64,000 bases of DNA from Syntrophus sp963665935 (GCA_963665935.1 OY762510.1:3658001-3722000), one strand, 5' to 3'; positions 8,153-17,694 are shown, numbered from the stretch's first letter. Notes: a model not told the origin generated them from the sequence alone. Made by a program: numbers and translations.

Positions 8153-8794
8153 CTAAAGTGCCTTTTTAACCGCGTCCACCGTTTCCACGCTGTTGACGGA
8201 CGCAAAAGTCTTGAGCAGTCCCTCTTTCTCATAGAATCCGATCAGTGGGGCTGTCTTTAAATTGTAGGTCTCCAGACGATTCAGAATGGCCTCTTCCGTT
8301 TCATCATCCCGTTGGATCGTCATGCTTCCGCATTTTTTGCACTTGCCGTCAGGCAGGGGGGGATTGCTCTTGATATTGTAGATTTCCTGGCAGTCCGGAT
8401 TGGAGCAGGTCCTCCGGGTCGTTAGACGGTCCAGGATCACATCCCGGGGGACTTCGAGGTTGACGACGAAATCGAGCTTTATATTGAGCTTTTCCAGCAG
8501 CGACTTCAGGGCTTCCGCCTGGGGAATCGTCCGGGGGAACCCATCAAGGATAAAGCCCTTTGCGCAGTCCGGCTGCTGAAGGCGGACTTCCATCATCTGC
8601 ATAATCAGCCCATCGGGAACCAGATCGCCCCGATCCATGTATCCTTTCGCTTCCTTACCCAGATCGTTGCCTTCCTTGACGGCCGCCCGCAGGATATCTC
8701 CGGTGGAAATCTGAACGGATCCGTCATAATCGGTCAGCAGTTTGGCCACCGTTCCTTTCCCGGCGCCCGGCGCTCCCAAAAGAATAATCTTCAT
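8153..8794 (-). CDS. adk: Adenylate kinase with zinc-type LID domain
   Basis: 213 residues from the ATG at 8794, which has AGGAGG eleven bases upstream; the in-frame ATG at 8815 would put that ribosome site inside the gene. The enzyme interconverts ATP + AMP and 2 ADP in the cytoplasm. P-loop GAPGAGKGT is at 7-15, the AMP-binding STGDILR at about 30, DGFPRT near 84, and the LID has four cysteines (RTCSNPDCQ ... GKCKKCGS) that fit a structural zinc site as in Gram-positive and many deltaproteobacterial enzymes. The end lies 21 bases before the helicase start. Confidence 0.95.
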   Translation of the reverse strand: MKIILLGAPGAGKGTVAKLLTDYDGSVQISTGDILRAAVKEGNDLGKEAKGYMDRGDLVPDGLIMQMMEVRLQQPDCAKGFILDGFPRTIPQAEALKSLLEKLNIKLDFVVNLEVPRDVILDRLTTRRTCSNPDCQEIYNIKSNPPLPDGKCKKCGSMTIQRDDETEEAILNRLETYNLKTAPLIGFYEKEGLLKTFASVNSVETVDAVKKAL

Positions 8795-8910
8795 ATTGAA
8801 AACAACCTCCTTCATGATTTAATAATTTTTGATGTTTGCAGCAAAGGTGGAACTATAGGAAAAAACCGGCACCCGGTCAAGGAAATAGCGGCCCGCAAAG
8901 GCATTAATTC

Positions 8911-8940
8911 TTGACTTAGTCGCCGGTCCTTTTCTATAGT
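8911..8940 (+). promoter_or_regulatory. Sigma-70-type promoter for the GNAT/DUF2156 pair
   Basis: TTGACT at 8911-8916 and TATAGT at 8935-8940 with an 18-base spacer. Expected transcription start is near 8946, which is the position of the most upstream in-frame ATG; the real start codon is therefore more likely at 9000. Confidence 0.65.
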
Positions 8941-8999
8941 TATCAATGCTTCTATGGAAAGGGTTGAACTCCCTGGAATTTCACCGAGAGCCGGATTTC

Positions 9000-9413
9000 A
9001 TGATTCGATATTCCTTTGTTGAAAAAGCGGAAGAGGAACTTTTGGGACAGATTCTTGAGCTCTACCGGATTGCCGGCTGGTGGCCGGAAGAACCGGACCC
9101 GCCTCTGGTAGCCCGCATGATTTCCGGAAGTCATTGCTTTCTTACCGCCATGGACGGAGAGCGTCTTGTGGGAATGGGCCGGGCGATCAGCGATCGGGCC
9201 AACGACGCCTATCTTCAGGACCTGACGGTACACCCGGATTACCGTCATCAGGGAATCGGCACCCACCTGGTGAAAAAGCTCCTGGCCCGTCTTCAGGCTG
9301 ACGGTCTTCCCTGGATTGGACTGATTGCAGAACGGAACTCATCCTCCTTTTATGTCCCCTTTGGCTTTGAACCCATGCCTGACTCGACCCCGATGCTCTT
9401 CAAGAAACCATGA
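9000..9413 (+). CDS. GNAT family N-acetyltransferase
   Basis: 137 residues from the ATG at 9000 (an ATG at 8946 would coincide with the predicted transcript start). The acetyl-CoA binding motif A is clear: LQDLTVHPDYRHQGIGTHLV, with R-x-x-G-I-G, and the C-terminal SSFYVPFGFEPMP is the usual beta-bulge end. It acetylates an unknown amine. Its stop overlaps the start of the next gene by four bases (ATGA), so the two are translationally coupled and probably act together. Confidence 0.85.
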   Translation: MIRYSFVEKAEEELLGQILELYRIAGWWPEEPDPPLVARMISGSHCFLTAMDGERLVGMGRAISDRANDAYLQDLTVHPDYRHQGIGTHLVKKLLARLQADGLPWIGLIAERNSSSFYVPFGFEPMPDSTPMLFKKP

Positions 9414-10357
9414 CGCAATCGAATTCCTTTCAGCTGCTGACCCTAGCAGACTTTCCGCTTTTAAAACCGTTTTTTCATTTCCTGAAAAACCCACTGGCCA
9501 TCTATTCTCTCCCTTCACTGATCGCCTGGAACAGCGCGTCCAATCCGACCTATTACACCCTGGAGGGTGATCTCCTCCTCTTGAGCATGAAAGATATTTC
9601 TCTCCAGGATCCGAATCTCGGCTGTCTGCTCCTGCCCCTTTGTCCCGGCCGGGAAATAACGCCGCTGGAACTGGCGGATCTTGCCCGGCGCTATTCCCTG
9701 CCCACTTTCTGCTTTGTTCCTGAAACTTATGTGGGACATTTCGGCTGTTCCGCCATATCCGCCCTGTTTTCTCTGAAAGAGCAGCCGGATTACAGCGATT
9801 ACATCTACCGGAGACGTGATCTCATCGAACTGAAGGGAAACCGATACCGGTCGAAGCGAAACCACATCTCCAAATTCCGCAATCTTTACGTGGAAACGGG
9901 GAGAACAACCATCGAGCCCCTCTGTGCGGCCAATATTCCGGAGACCCTCCTTTTTCTCAAGCGGTGGTGCGCCGAGAACAACCGGTGCGACCCGGAAGAG
10001 AATCTGATACTATCCCTGGAAAGCGAGGCCTGCCGGATCTTGCTGGAACATCTGGAATTCCTGGAAGGTCAGGGAATCGCCGTCCGAATCGACGGAGAGA
10101 TATTTGCCTTCGGAATCGCCAACGCCTTGAGTCATTCGATGAAGGTCCTCAATGTCGAAAAGGCCGATTCCCACATTCCGGGACTTTACCAGTTTCTCGA
10201 CCAGGAATGCGCCCGCCGTCTTTTCGAATGCGTGGAATACATCAACAAGGAAAGTGACATGGGGATTCCCGGGCTCGCCTCCTCAAAGAGGTCCTATGAC
10301 CCGGTGAAGCGGATCCGTTCCTATCAATTGACTCTTTTGGACAAAAGGGCAACCTGA
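9410..10357 (+). CDS. DUF2156 (LPG synthase C-terminal-like) protein
   Basis: 315 residues of the DUF2156 family, which is built from two GNAT-like folds and is related to the catalytic domain of MprF lysyl-phosphatidylglycerol synthases. Visible hallmarks are the N-terminal NSASNPTYYTLEGD, the central YIYRRRDLIELKGNRYRSKRNHISKF with the conserved arginines and K-R-N-H, and the C-terminal EYINKESDMGIPGLASSKRSYDPVKR. There are no membrane helices, so it would be a soluble stand-alone transferase. It is coupled by an ATGA overlap with the upstream GNAT gene. The acceptor molecule is unknown. Confidence 0.82.
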   Translation: MTQSNSFQLLTLADFPLLKPFFHFLKNPLAIYSLPSLIAWNSASNPTYYTLEGDLLLLSMKDISLQDPNLGCLLLPLCPGREITPLELADLARRYSLPTFCFVPETYVGHFGCSAISALFSLKEQPDYSDYIYRRRDLIELKGNRYRSKRNHISKFRNLYVETGRTTIEPLCAANIPETLLFLKRWCAENNRCDPEENLILSLESEACRILLEHLEFLEGQGIAVRIDGEIFAFGIANALSHSMKVLNVEKADSHIPGLYQFLDQECARRLFECVEYINKESDMGIPGLASSKRSYDPVKRIRSYQLTLLDKRAT

Positions 10358-10387
10358 ACCGGTTTCTGGAATTTAGGATTGTAATTT

Positions 10388-11725
10388 ATGGAAAACAGCA
10401 AAATACTTCTTCAGAAGTTTGTTGATTTTATCCGGCAGGATATCTGGCGGATTCGCCGGGTGCAGCTTCCTCCCGTCAAGTCCTTTTTTGTCTCCCTCCT
10501 GAGGATCCTGATCCTTTCCGTTCGGAGATTTGATGAAGACAAATGTCAACTGCACGCCTCGGCCCTGACGTTCTATTCCCTGGTTTCCATCGTCCCCATT
10601 GCGGCCATGGCCTTCGGGATTGCCAAGGGGTTCGGCTTCGAGAAACTGCTGGAAGCGCAATTGCGGGAAAAACTGGCCGGTCATGAAGAAGTTCTCGCCA
10701 ATATCATCAATTTTTCCTCCTCCCTCCTGGAAAACACAAAAGGAGGCGTCGTTGCCGGGATTGGTCTGGTCGTTCTTTTCTGGGCCGTGATTAAGATGCT
10801 GATGCAGATTGAAGACACCTTCAACGACATCTGGGGGATCAAGAGACGACGGTCGATCGGCCGGATGTTCTCCGACTATCTGTCCCTCATGCTCATCGGC
10901 CCGATTCTCGTCATCCTTTCCAGCAGCGTGACCCTTTTCATTTCCGCCCAGGTTAAAAACATGATGCAGTCTTTCTATTTCCTGGGGGTTTTCAGTCCCT
11001 TCGTCTTTCTCTTGCTGAAGCTGCTGCCCTTCTGTCTCCTTTGGAGCCTCTTCACGTTTTTTTATATTTTCATGCCGAACACGAAGGTCCGCTTTTCTTC
11101 CGGTCTGCTCGGAGGAATTCTGGCCGGAACAATCTTTCAGGTGGTGCAATGGGCCTACTTCAGCTTTCAGATCGGCGTCGTCCAGTACAACGCCATCTAT
11201 GGCAGTTTTGCCGTTTTTCCTCTCTTTCTGGTATGGCTCCAGTTAAGCTGGCTGATTGTTCTTTACGGAGCTGAATTATCCTTTGCCTATCAGAACATGG
11301 ATACCTATGAATTTGAATCCGATGCCCTTCAGGCCAGCCACTGGGTCAAAACCTTGCTTGCTCTGCAGATCACCTCTCACCTGGTAAAAAACTTTTCCCG
11401 GGGGGACACGCCCTTGACAGCTCAGCAGATATCGCACCAGCTTGAAACTCCAATTCGCTTTGTTCAGGAAATCCTTTTTGAACTGGTTCAGAGTCATATC
11501 GTTTCTGTCACGGAAGGTGAGGAGGAAGGAGAGCAGGGCTATCAACCCGCTCTTGACATCAACAGGCTGACGATCCGGTATGTGTTAGAGGCAGTGGACC
11601 ACAGGGGCCTCAATTCTCTGCCTTTTACCCATTCTACTGAATTTGACGAACTATCTGAAACGATGGAACTCTTCGGTCAAGCCATTGAAAAACTGCCAGC
11701 CAACAGATTGTTGAAAGATCTATGA
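10388..11725 (+). CDS. YihY/BrkB family inner membrane protein
   Basis: 445 residues. The YihY core (about residues 50-300) starts with CQLHASALTFYSLVSIVPIAAMAFGIAKGFG and includes IKMLMQIEDTFNDIWGIKRRRS and the membrane helix pair ending in YGSFAVFPLFLVWLQLSWLIVLYGAELSFAYQ; about six membrane segments can be counted. The C-terminal third (from about 310) is soluble and resembles a winged-helix region (ITSHLVKNFSRGDTPLTAQQISHQLETP). The family was once annotated as RNase BN, which has been shown to be another protein; its function is not known. The gene starts 30 bases after the DUF2156 gene and may be in the same operon. Confidence 0.87.
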   Translation: MENSKILLQKFVDFIRQDIWRIRRVQLPPVKSFFVSLLRILILSVRRFDEDKCQLHASALTFYSLVSIVPIAAMAFGIAKGFGFEKLLEAQLREKLAGHEEVLANIINFSSSLLENTKGGVVAGIGLVVLFWAVIKMLMQIEDTFNDIWGIKRRRSIGRMFSDYLSLMLIGPILVILSSSVTLFISAQVKNMMQSFYFLGVFSPFVFLLLKLLPFCLLWSLFTFFYIFMPNTKVRFSSGLLGGILAGTIFQVVQWAYFSFQIGVVQYNAIYGSFAVFPLFLVWLQLSWLIVLYGAELSFAYQNMDTYEFESDALQASHWVKTLLALQITSHLVKNFSRGDTPLTAQQISHQLETPIRFVQEILFELVQSHIVSVTEGEEEGEQGYQPALDINRLTIRYVLEAVDHRGLNSLPFTHSTEFDELSETMELFGQAIEKLPANRLLKDL

Positions 11726-11822
11726 TTTTCCGATCGGTAAACCCTATTCCAGAACTTAGAAAACACACGGGCTCCTCACCGTTGCGAGGCTTTCTTGTCC
11801 ATGTCCTTGACGGGGAAAGCCT

Positions 11823-12860
11823 TTGAAAGCCGCCGTCGTGTTACGTATTCTTACCGGCTTCTACGGGCTGATCCTGGGCACAATCACCGTCCTGAACTGG
11901 AAGGGTCCGGACTTTTTCTGGCTTGGCGCCTTGAATCTCTATCTGCCCCAGGTCTTCTGGACGGTTCCGGGGATCATTCTGGCTGGACTCACCTTCAAGG
12001 CGGATCGGTCCTGGACGTGGCTGCCTCTCCTCTGCGTTTTATGGGTTCTCGGTCCCATCATGGGCTTCTGCTGGTCGCCGGATCAACCAGAACCGGCACC
12101 GGGCAGCCTGACATTGCGGGTCATGACCTGGAACACCAAATACAAACCACAGAAAAGCCTCCTGCTTATTGACGAGATTACCCGTTGTAATCCTGATGTT
12201 GTGCTCTTTCAGGATGCGTCTGGTTCGATGAGAGGTCCACTGGGAAAATACTTTCAGACATGGAACGTTTACACTTCCGATCAATACGTGATCGCGAGCA
12301 GATATCCCCTATCCAATCTGGAGATCCATGAACTCCCCTTTCCGGGAAGATGGAAACAACAGTTTCTAAGCTGCCGTCTGTCTCTTGGTTCCACGGCAAT
12401 TACCCTGTACAACATCCATTTCGTAACACCAAGAGAGAGTCTCAATGCGATCAAGGCGACACGGAGACGACTCGGCGATCTGCCCGAGGCCGGTTCAACC
12501 TTGGAAAACAATGTAAGAAACCGCCTTTCCCAGGCCGATGCCGTGCGGGAACTCCTGCGCGACGAATCAGGACCGGTCATTCTCGCCGGTGACTTGAACG
12601 CCCCGGATCCTTCCCGTGTGTGTGCGACGCTCCGAGAGGCCGGTCTGCATGACGCCTTTGCCGAAGGGGGTAAGGGTTACGGCTATACCTATGGTCATTT
12701 CCTTTTGAAGGACAGATATCCCTGGCTGCGCGTCTCATGGATGCGGATCGATCACATTATGGTCAGTTCCGGGTTTACAACACAGCGCTGTTGGGCGGGA
12801 AGCGGCAGGGCATCGGACCACCGTCCGGTGATTGCCGATCTGATTTTGAAAAAACCTTGA
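11823..12860 (+). CDS. Membrane-anchored endonuclease/exonuclease/phosphatase family protein
   Basis: 345 residues from a TTG with GGGGAAAG upstream. Two or three membrane helices occupy residues 1-85, then an EEP (DNase I-like) domain: MTWNTKYK near 105, DVVLFQDA near 127, GDLNAPDPS near 258, RIDHIMVS near 310 and SDHRPVIADL at the end. The metal-binding Glu normally seen in (L/F)QE is Asp here, a conservative change that could alter activity. Members of this membrane-attached group are often called endonucleases but may be phosphodiesterases acting at the envelope. It ends 73 bases from the convergent purB. Confidence 0.8.
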   Translation: MKAAVVLRILTGFYGLILGTITVLNWKGPDFFWLGALNLYLPQVFWTVPGIILAGLTFKADRSWTWLPLLCVLWVLGPIMGFCWSPDQPEPAPGSLTLRVMTWNTKYKPQKSLLLIDEITRCNPDVVLFQDASGSMRGPLGKYFQTWNVYTSDQYVIASRYPLSNLEIHELPFPGRWKQQFLSCRLSLGSTAITLYNIHFVTPRESLNAIKATRRRLGDLPEAGSTLENNVRNRLSQADAVRELLRDESGPVILAGDLNAPDPSRVCATLREAGLHDAFAEGGKGYGYTYGHFLLKDRYPWLRVSWMRIDHIMVSSGFTTQRCWAGSGRASDHRPVIADLILKKP

Positions 12861-12933
12861 GTTTGGCACCCTTCATACAACAGGTATTATCGGGCTATTC
12901 TTTAGTGCCAGGGTCAGGGGGGCGTTGCGCCTT

Positions 12934-14256
12934 TTATGCGTTTCCGCCGATTGTTGCAGGTGATTCTTCAAAAACCCTCGCAAAAATGACATCCACATTT
13001 TTCAAGAAATTCTCAATCCGGAAGACATCCTGCAACTCCCCTTCGGAAAGGAAGGACCGAACCTCGTCGTCCTGCATCAGCAACGACTGAAAAGAAATTC
13101 CCTCCTGCCAGGCCTTCATGGCATTCTTCTGAACAAGGGCATACCCCTTTTCGCGGGTCATACCCTTTTCAATCAGGCAGAGAAGAACCATCTGCGAAAA
13201 AATCACGCCATGCGTTTTGTTCAAGTTGGCAAGCATCTGCTCCGGGTAGACCACCAGGCGGTCCACCATTCCGGTGAAACGCCCCAGCATGAAGTCCATC
13301 AGGATCGTGGCATCCGGTCCGATGACCCTTTCCACGGAGGAATGGCTGATATCGCGTTCATGCCACAGGGGGACATCTTCAAAGGCTGCCAGGGCATAGG
13401 ACCGCATCAGCCTCGCCAGACCGGAGAGATTCTCGGAAAGCACCGGGTTGCGCTTATGGGGCATCGCCGAGGATCCCTTTTGACCCGGCGAGAAATACTC
13501 TTCGGCCTCCCTCACCTCTGTTCTCTGGAGCAAACGGACTTCCTGAGCAAATTTATCGATCGAAGAAGCAAGAATCGCCAGCGCGGCGAAGAATTCGGCA
13601 TGGCGATCACGCTGGACAATCTGAGAAGAGATGGGAGCGGGCATCAAGCCCAGATGACGGCAGACATAATCTTCCACTTTCGGATCAATAAAAGAAAACG
13701 TCCCCACAGCACCGGAGATTTTCCCGACACTGACCGCTTCCCTGGCCCGGATCAAACGGCTGCGGTTGCGGACCATCTCCGTATACCAGAGCGCCATTTT
13801 GAGGCCGAAAGTGATGGGTTCCGCGTGAATGCCATGGGAACGGCCGATCATGACGGTATCCTTGTATTGGTGTGCCTTCCGCTTCAGGACTTCCAGAAGC
13901 GAGTCCAGGTCTTCGATCAGGATGTCCGAGGCCTGTTTCAACAGAACCGCGAAAGAGGTATCCAGAACGTCGGATGAGGTCATTCCCATGTGAATAAAGC
14001 GGCCGTCCTCCCCCACTTTTTCCGTCACGGAGGTTAAAAAGGCGATCACATCATGCTTGGTTGTTTTCTCGATTTCATCAATTCTCGAAACATCAAAGCC
14101 GGCCCTGCTCTTGATCGTTTCAAGAGAGTCGGGGGGAATCAAACCGAATTGAGACATCGCTTCACAGGCGAGGATTTCTATATCCAACCATGTCTGGTAC
14201 CTGTTTTCAGGAGTCCAGATGGCATTCATGCGATCGCGGGAATATCGTGGGATCAA
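12934..14256 (-). CDS. purB: Adenylosuccinate lyase
   Basis: 440 residues, TTG start at 14256 with GGAG six bases upstream. The N-terminus (MIPRYSRDRMNAIWTPENR) is that of bacterial PurB. The lyase signature GSSAMPHKRNPVLSENL lies near 265, with the catalytic Ser in the flexible loop, and HDVIAFL near 67 and GRSHGIHAEPITFG near 140 supply active-site histidines. It removes fumarate from adenylosuccinate and from SAICAR in purine synthesis. No other purine genes are adjacent. Confidence 0.95.
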   Translation of the reverse strand: MIPRYSRDRMNAIWTPENRYQTWLDIEILACEAMSQFGLIPPDSLETIKSRAGFDVSRIDEIEKTTKHDVIAFLTSVTEKVGEDGRFIHMGMTSSDVLDTSFAVLLKQASDILIEDLDSLLEVLKRKAHQYKDTVMIGRSHGIHAEPITFGLKMALWYTEMVRNRSRLIRAREAVSVGKISGAVGTFSFIDPKVEDYVCRHLGLMPAPISSQIVQRDRHAEFFAALAILASSIDKFAQEVRLLQRTEVREAEEYFSPGQKGSSAMPHKRNPVLSENLSGLARLMRSYALAAFEDVPLWHERDISHSSVERVIGPDATILMDFMLGRFTGMVDRLVVYPEQMLANLNKTHGVIFSQMVLLCLIEKGMTREKGYALVQKNAMKAWQEGISFQSLLMQDDEVRSFLSEGELQDVFRIENFLKNVDVIFARVFEESPATIGGNA

Positions 14257-14472
14257 ACTTTTTCTCCTTCTCTTGCGTCAATTTAAAAAAAAACAGTGAC
14301 CTCTCATAAACCAAAATAACCAAAAAAGGAATTAAAAAACTACCCATCCACAAACAAATATATTATAGGAGACGCTTTCACTGGTTCAGAAAATGAATGG
14401 TTTCCTTAAAAGGATGCGTTTGTTTCGCCAAAGGATATGATTGGTCTTAAAAACAGGCTCTGCCTCTATTAA

Positions 14473-14730
14473 ATGGAAAAAACCCTTCAAAAAAAAATAT
14501 TCCGGCATTTCCTGGGATGGTCGTTTATCGTCCTGGGCGTTCTGGGCTGCTTCCTGCCGATACTTCAGGGATTCCTCTTTCTCTTTGTTGGATCGATTAT
14601 CCTCGCCCCGGAAGTGCCCTTTTTCCATCGGCAGTTGAATAGATTCCGCTATCGTTACCCTGAAATCTTCTTTAAGGCCCGTCTGTATACACGCCGTATC
14701 CAGAGAAGTTTCCACAGGCGTCGTCAGTAG
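14473..14730 (+). CDS. Small inner membrane protein, DUF454/PGPGW-like
   Basis: 85 residues with two close hydrophobic segments (HFLGWSFIVLGVLGCFLP and LQGFLFLFVGSIILAPEVPF) and a strongly basic C-terminus rich in Arg. The G-W..I-x-L-G-x-x-G-x-x-L-P pattern is that of small DUF454/PGPGW-type membrane proteins; function unknown. Start ATG at 14473 is inferred, as no good ribosome site was seen. It lies alone between divergent purB and the VCBS protein gene. Confidence 0.6.
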   Translation: MEKTLQKKIFRHFLGWSFIVLGVLGCFLPILQGFLFLFVGSIILAPEVPFFHRQLNRFRYRYPEIFFKARLYTRRIQRSFHRRRQ

Positions 14731-14825
14731 CCATACGGTTCTGAATTCTGTTGCATCGGCAGGATTAAGGTGTTAGGAGCGTAAGACATATAAAAACGGA
14801 TGACCATCAGGTGGAGGATCATTTC

Positions 14826-16529
14826 ATGAAAAAGATTTTACAACTGCTCATTCTTATTTTCTTGACAGCTTTAGCCTGTCCGCTGGAGGCAAAAGAAAAA
14901 TCAACCGTGGCCGTGGTCCCTTTTACCGTACACAGCGCGGATAACATTGAGTATGTGAGACAGGGCATTTCCGATATGCTGGCGTCACGGATTGCGGTAG
15001 AGGGTAAAATCACCGTTCTCAGCAAGGATCTCGTTCAAGAGGCAGTCAAAGAGAAAGCCGGCAAGGAATTGACTTTTGAAGAGGTATCGGCCTTGGGGAA
15101 AAAATTAAAGGCCGATTATGTCGTCTGGGGAAGCATCACAAAAATTGGAAACAGTCTGAGTATCGACGGGAAACTTGTCGATACGATGGCCAATAAATCC
15201 ACTGTCGGAATTTTTGCCCAGACGCAGGGTCTGGATGAGGTCATTCCAAAGATCAATGATTTTGCCCAGCGAATCGTGCAACAGATCACAGGCTCCACGC
15301 CTTCGGATTTTTCTTCTCCAGTCGTGGCAACTCCCCCACCGCCGACCGCGCCTGCCACCACCATCAAACAGCCCAAGGGCAGCCGTGAGTCGGAAATCGT
15401 CAGTGGCATGAAAAGCAGTAAAAAAGGCACCTTCACTTCTATTATCAATCCCGATTTCATTGAGGGCGCTCAACCCCTTGACCGGAAAGGATTCTGGATC
15501 AGCCAGAAATATCCGGTTGAATTTCGAGGAATGGCCATTGGAGACGTAAACGGAGATAAACTACAGGAAGTCGTTGTCATTGATCGGAATAATGTTTACA
15601 TTTACCAAAAGAAAGACAAGGATTTCAATCTACTCCAGAAAATTCCCGGTAAAGTCGAAGACAGCTACATTGCCGTAGATGTGGCGGATATCAACCAGAA
15701 TGGCATTGCCGAAATTTTTGTGACCAGCGTAAAAAGCACCTTCCAAAACAGCTTCGTGATCGAATGGAAGGCAGGAAAATATGAAACAATAGCCAAAGAC
15801 CTGCATTTATTTTTGCGGGTCATCGAACCTTCCGTCACCGCGCCCCAACTGCTCGGTCAATCCTGGGGGATGGATGAAGTCTTTAACACCCCTATTTATG
15901 AAATTATCTGGGATGGAAATCAATACAGAACCGCCAACAGGATGAAAATCCCTCAAGGCCTGTCGGTTTATGGATTAACCCTTGACGACCTCGGGATGGG
16001 AGGCAATGAAAAAATCATTGCCCTGGATGACTATGACTATCTTCGCATCTATCAGCAGACAGAAAAACCTTTGGTCAAACTTAACGTTTTCGGTGGCAGC
16101 GACGAGTTGCTGTTCAAGAGTGACGAGGTCTTCGGCGGAAGCAATACCTTCATTGAGGAGACCAACAAAACGGATCTCCAGGGTAACCCAAGGAGAACCT
16201 TTATCAATCTGCGAATTCTCACCTATGACCTGAACAAGGATGGAAAAAAAGAGCTTGTCCTCGTTAAAAATCTTTCTTCCGTGGGTCGAGTCTTACAGAA
16301 TGTGAAACTTTTTACCTCCAGCGAAGTATATAACCTGGAATGGGACGGCCTTGGACTTCTTGAAAACTGGAAGACCAGAAAGATCAACGGTTATGTGGCC
16401 GACTATGCATTCAAGGACATTGATAATGACGGTCAGAATGAGATCGTCCTTGCCCTTGTTTTATCCACGGGCATATCCATTCAGAATCGAAGTGCTTTTG
16501 TCGCCTATAAATTAGCACCCCCGCAATAA
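14826..16529 (+). CDS. Exported VCBS/FG-GAP repeat protein with CsgG/TolB-like N-terminal domain
   Basis: 567 residues from the ATG at 14826, which has GGAGG nine bases upstream. A signal peptide (KKILQLLILIFLTALACPLEA) starts the protein; the Cys in it could make it a lipoprotein but the box is poor. Residues about 25-150 (STVAVVPFTVHSADNIEYVRQGISDMLASRI) resemble the CsgG/FlgO/TolB-like N-terminal fold. A Pro-rich linker follows, then several calcium-type FG-GAP repeats: DVNGDKLQEVVV, DINQNGIAEIFV, DLNKDGKKELVL and DIDNDGQNEIVL. It should be periplasmic or outer-membrane attached. The role is unknown; similar proteins are common in deltaproteobacteria. Confidence 0.8.
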   Translation: MKKILQLLILIFLTALACPLEAKEKSTVAVVPFTVHSADNIEYVRQGISDMLASRIAVEGKITVLSKDLVQEAVKEKAGKELTFEEVSALGKKLKADYVVWGSITKIGNSLSIDGKLVDTMANKSTVGIFAQTQGLDEVIPKINDFAQRIVQQITGSTPSDFSSPVVATPPPPTAPATTIKQPKGSRESEIVSGMKSSKKGTFTSIINPDFIEGAQPLDRKGFWISQKYPVEFRGMAIGDVNGDKLQEVVVIDRNNVYIYQKKDKDFNLLQKIPGKVEDSYIAVDVADINQNGIAEIFVTSVKSTFQNSFVIEWKAGKYETIAKDLHLFLRVIEPSVTAPQLLGQSWGMDEVFNTPIYEIIWDGNQYRTANRMKIPQGLSVYGLTLDDLGMGGNEKIIALDDYDYLRIYQQTEKPLVKLNVFGGSDELLFKSDEVFGGSNTFIEETNKTDLQGNPRRTFINLRILTYDLNKDGKKELVLVKNLSSVGRVLQNVKLFTSSEVYNLEWDGLGLLENWKTRKINGYVADYAFKDIDNDGQNEIVLALVLSTGISIQNRSAFVAYKLAPPQ

Positions 16530-16666
16530 GGGGGTTGACAACCAGAAACAGGTAGTATATGGAGGTTCATCTCAAGGCGTACCAATAAATACATTCTTAA
16601 ACGATTTTATTTTCGAAGCATATCCGCGAAGCTGGCCTTTGATGGGCTGCTAACAAAATGGCAAGA

Positions 16667-16743
16667 GGCGGTGTAGCTCAGGTGGTCAGAGCATGCGGCT
16701 CATATCCGCAGTGTCCGGGGTCCGAATCCCTGCACCGCCACCA
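16667..16743 (+). tRNA. tRNA with CAT anticodon, probably elongator tRNA-Met
   Basis: 77 bases with encoded CCA. Acceptor GGCGGTG pairs with CACCGCC; the anticodon arm TGCGG-CTCATAT-CCGCA gives CAT; the T loop is TCCGAAT. A tRNA-Ile decoding ATA also carries CAT and cannot be fully excluded; the acceptor does not have the C1:A72 mismatch of initiator tRNA. Confidence 0.93.
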
Positions 16744-16750
16744 AAATAAA

Positions 16751-16783
16751 AAAACCCGGTCCTGAAAAAACCGGGTTTTTTTA
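16751..16783 (+). terminator. Rho-independent terminator after the tRNA
   Basis: AAACCCGG and CCGGGTTT arms around a loop of about 11 bases, followed by a run of T. It starts eight bases after the tRNA CCA end. Confidence 0.9.
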
Positions 16784-16809
16784 TTATTCTTCCGAATTCC
16801 TGATCAAAA

Positions 16810-17694
16810 ATGAATGTTAATGCAAAAGAAATCGATCCAGCACTTTTACAGCAGCGGGATTCCCTTCATCGCCACATAGAAGCAAAACTCGCCGATACCT
16901 CGCTGGATTACGCCGATCAGCTGACATTTATCAAGAATACCTGGAAAGAACATCAGAAGCATCTGGCAGCCGGAGTTTTTCTCCTCCTTGAGTACAGGGA
17001 AGCATCCCCCTCGTCAGACGATCCCGAACCTTATTTCCTGCTGATCAAACGGTCTGCGACGGTGACACAATCGGGAGACATCAGCTGTCCGGGAGGAATG
17101 TTGAATCCCTTTTTTGACGCTTTGATCAGCTATTTCAGCACAACAAGGCTGCTTCCTCTCCTGAGGGGAGAGGCCTTGAACTACGCCCGCCGGCGGGACA
17201 GCCGCACCTTCCGTGCGATAAGACTTTTTCTAGCGAATGCGGCGAGGGAATCCTGGGAAGAAATCGGTCTGAGTCCCTTCAATGTTTCCTTTCTGGGGGC
17301 GCTGCCGACGTACTCCTTGCGGCTTTTTCGGAGAACCATCTTCCCGGTTGTCGGATTGATTAAACATCCCTGGCAATACAAATCCAATTCCGAAGTTGAA
17401 AAGATCATTGAAATCCCCATAAAGGCCTTTTTCAATCCAGGCAATTACGGCCGTTTCTATTTCCAGGCTGACCATTCATGGCAGGAAGAGGATCATTTTC
17501 CGTCCTATTTTCCCTGTCTGATCCTCAAGCAGAAGGACGAAACGGAAGAAATTCTCTGGGGAGCCACGTTCAATATCATTACGAACTTTTTGAGCGTTGT
17601 GTTCGAAAAGTCCCTGCCCATAGTCCACGAAAACACCAGAAAGGTCAGCAAAACATTTCCGAGCAATTATCTTAAGAGTAGAAATCTAAGATAA
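16810..17694 (+). CDS. Nudix hydrolase with an insertion inside the Nudix box
   Basis: 294 residues. The fold matches CoA-pyrophosphatase-like Nudix proteins: an N-terminal helical part, AAGVFLLLEYRE...YFLLIKRSATVTQSGDISCPGGM (about 50-97), the catalytic helix NAARESWEEIGLSPFNVSFLGALPTYS (about 144-170), then FPVVGLI. In normal members about 10 residues separate P-G-G from R-E-x-x-E-E; here about 46 residues lie between, including a Tyr-Ala-Arg-rich helix. R-E-S-W-E-E-I-G-L keeps the metal-binding glutamates, so activity is plausible. It starts 27 bases after a terminator and has its own transcript. Substrate unknown, possibly nucleotide-linked CoA compounds. Confidence 0.78.
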   Translation: MNVNAKEIDPALLQQRDSLHRHIEAKLADTSLDYADQLTFIKNTWKEHQKHLAAGVFLLLEYREASPSSDDPEPYFLLIKRSATVTQSGDISCPGGMLNPFFDALISYFSTTRLLPLLRGEALNYARRRDSRTFRAIRLFLANAARESWEEIGLSPFNVSFLGALPTYSLRLFRRTIFPVVGLIKHPWQYKSNSEVEKIIEIPIKAFFNPGNYGRFYFQADHSWQEEDHFPSYFPCLILKQKDETEEILWGATFNIITNFLSVVFEKSLPIVHENTRKVSKTFPSNYLKSRNLR

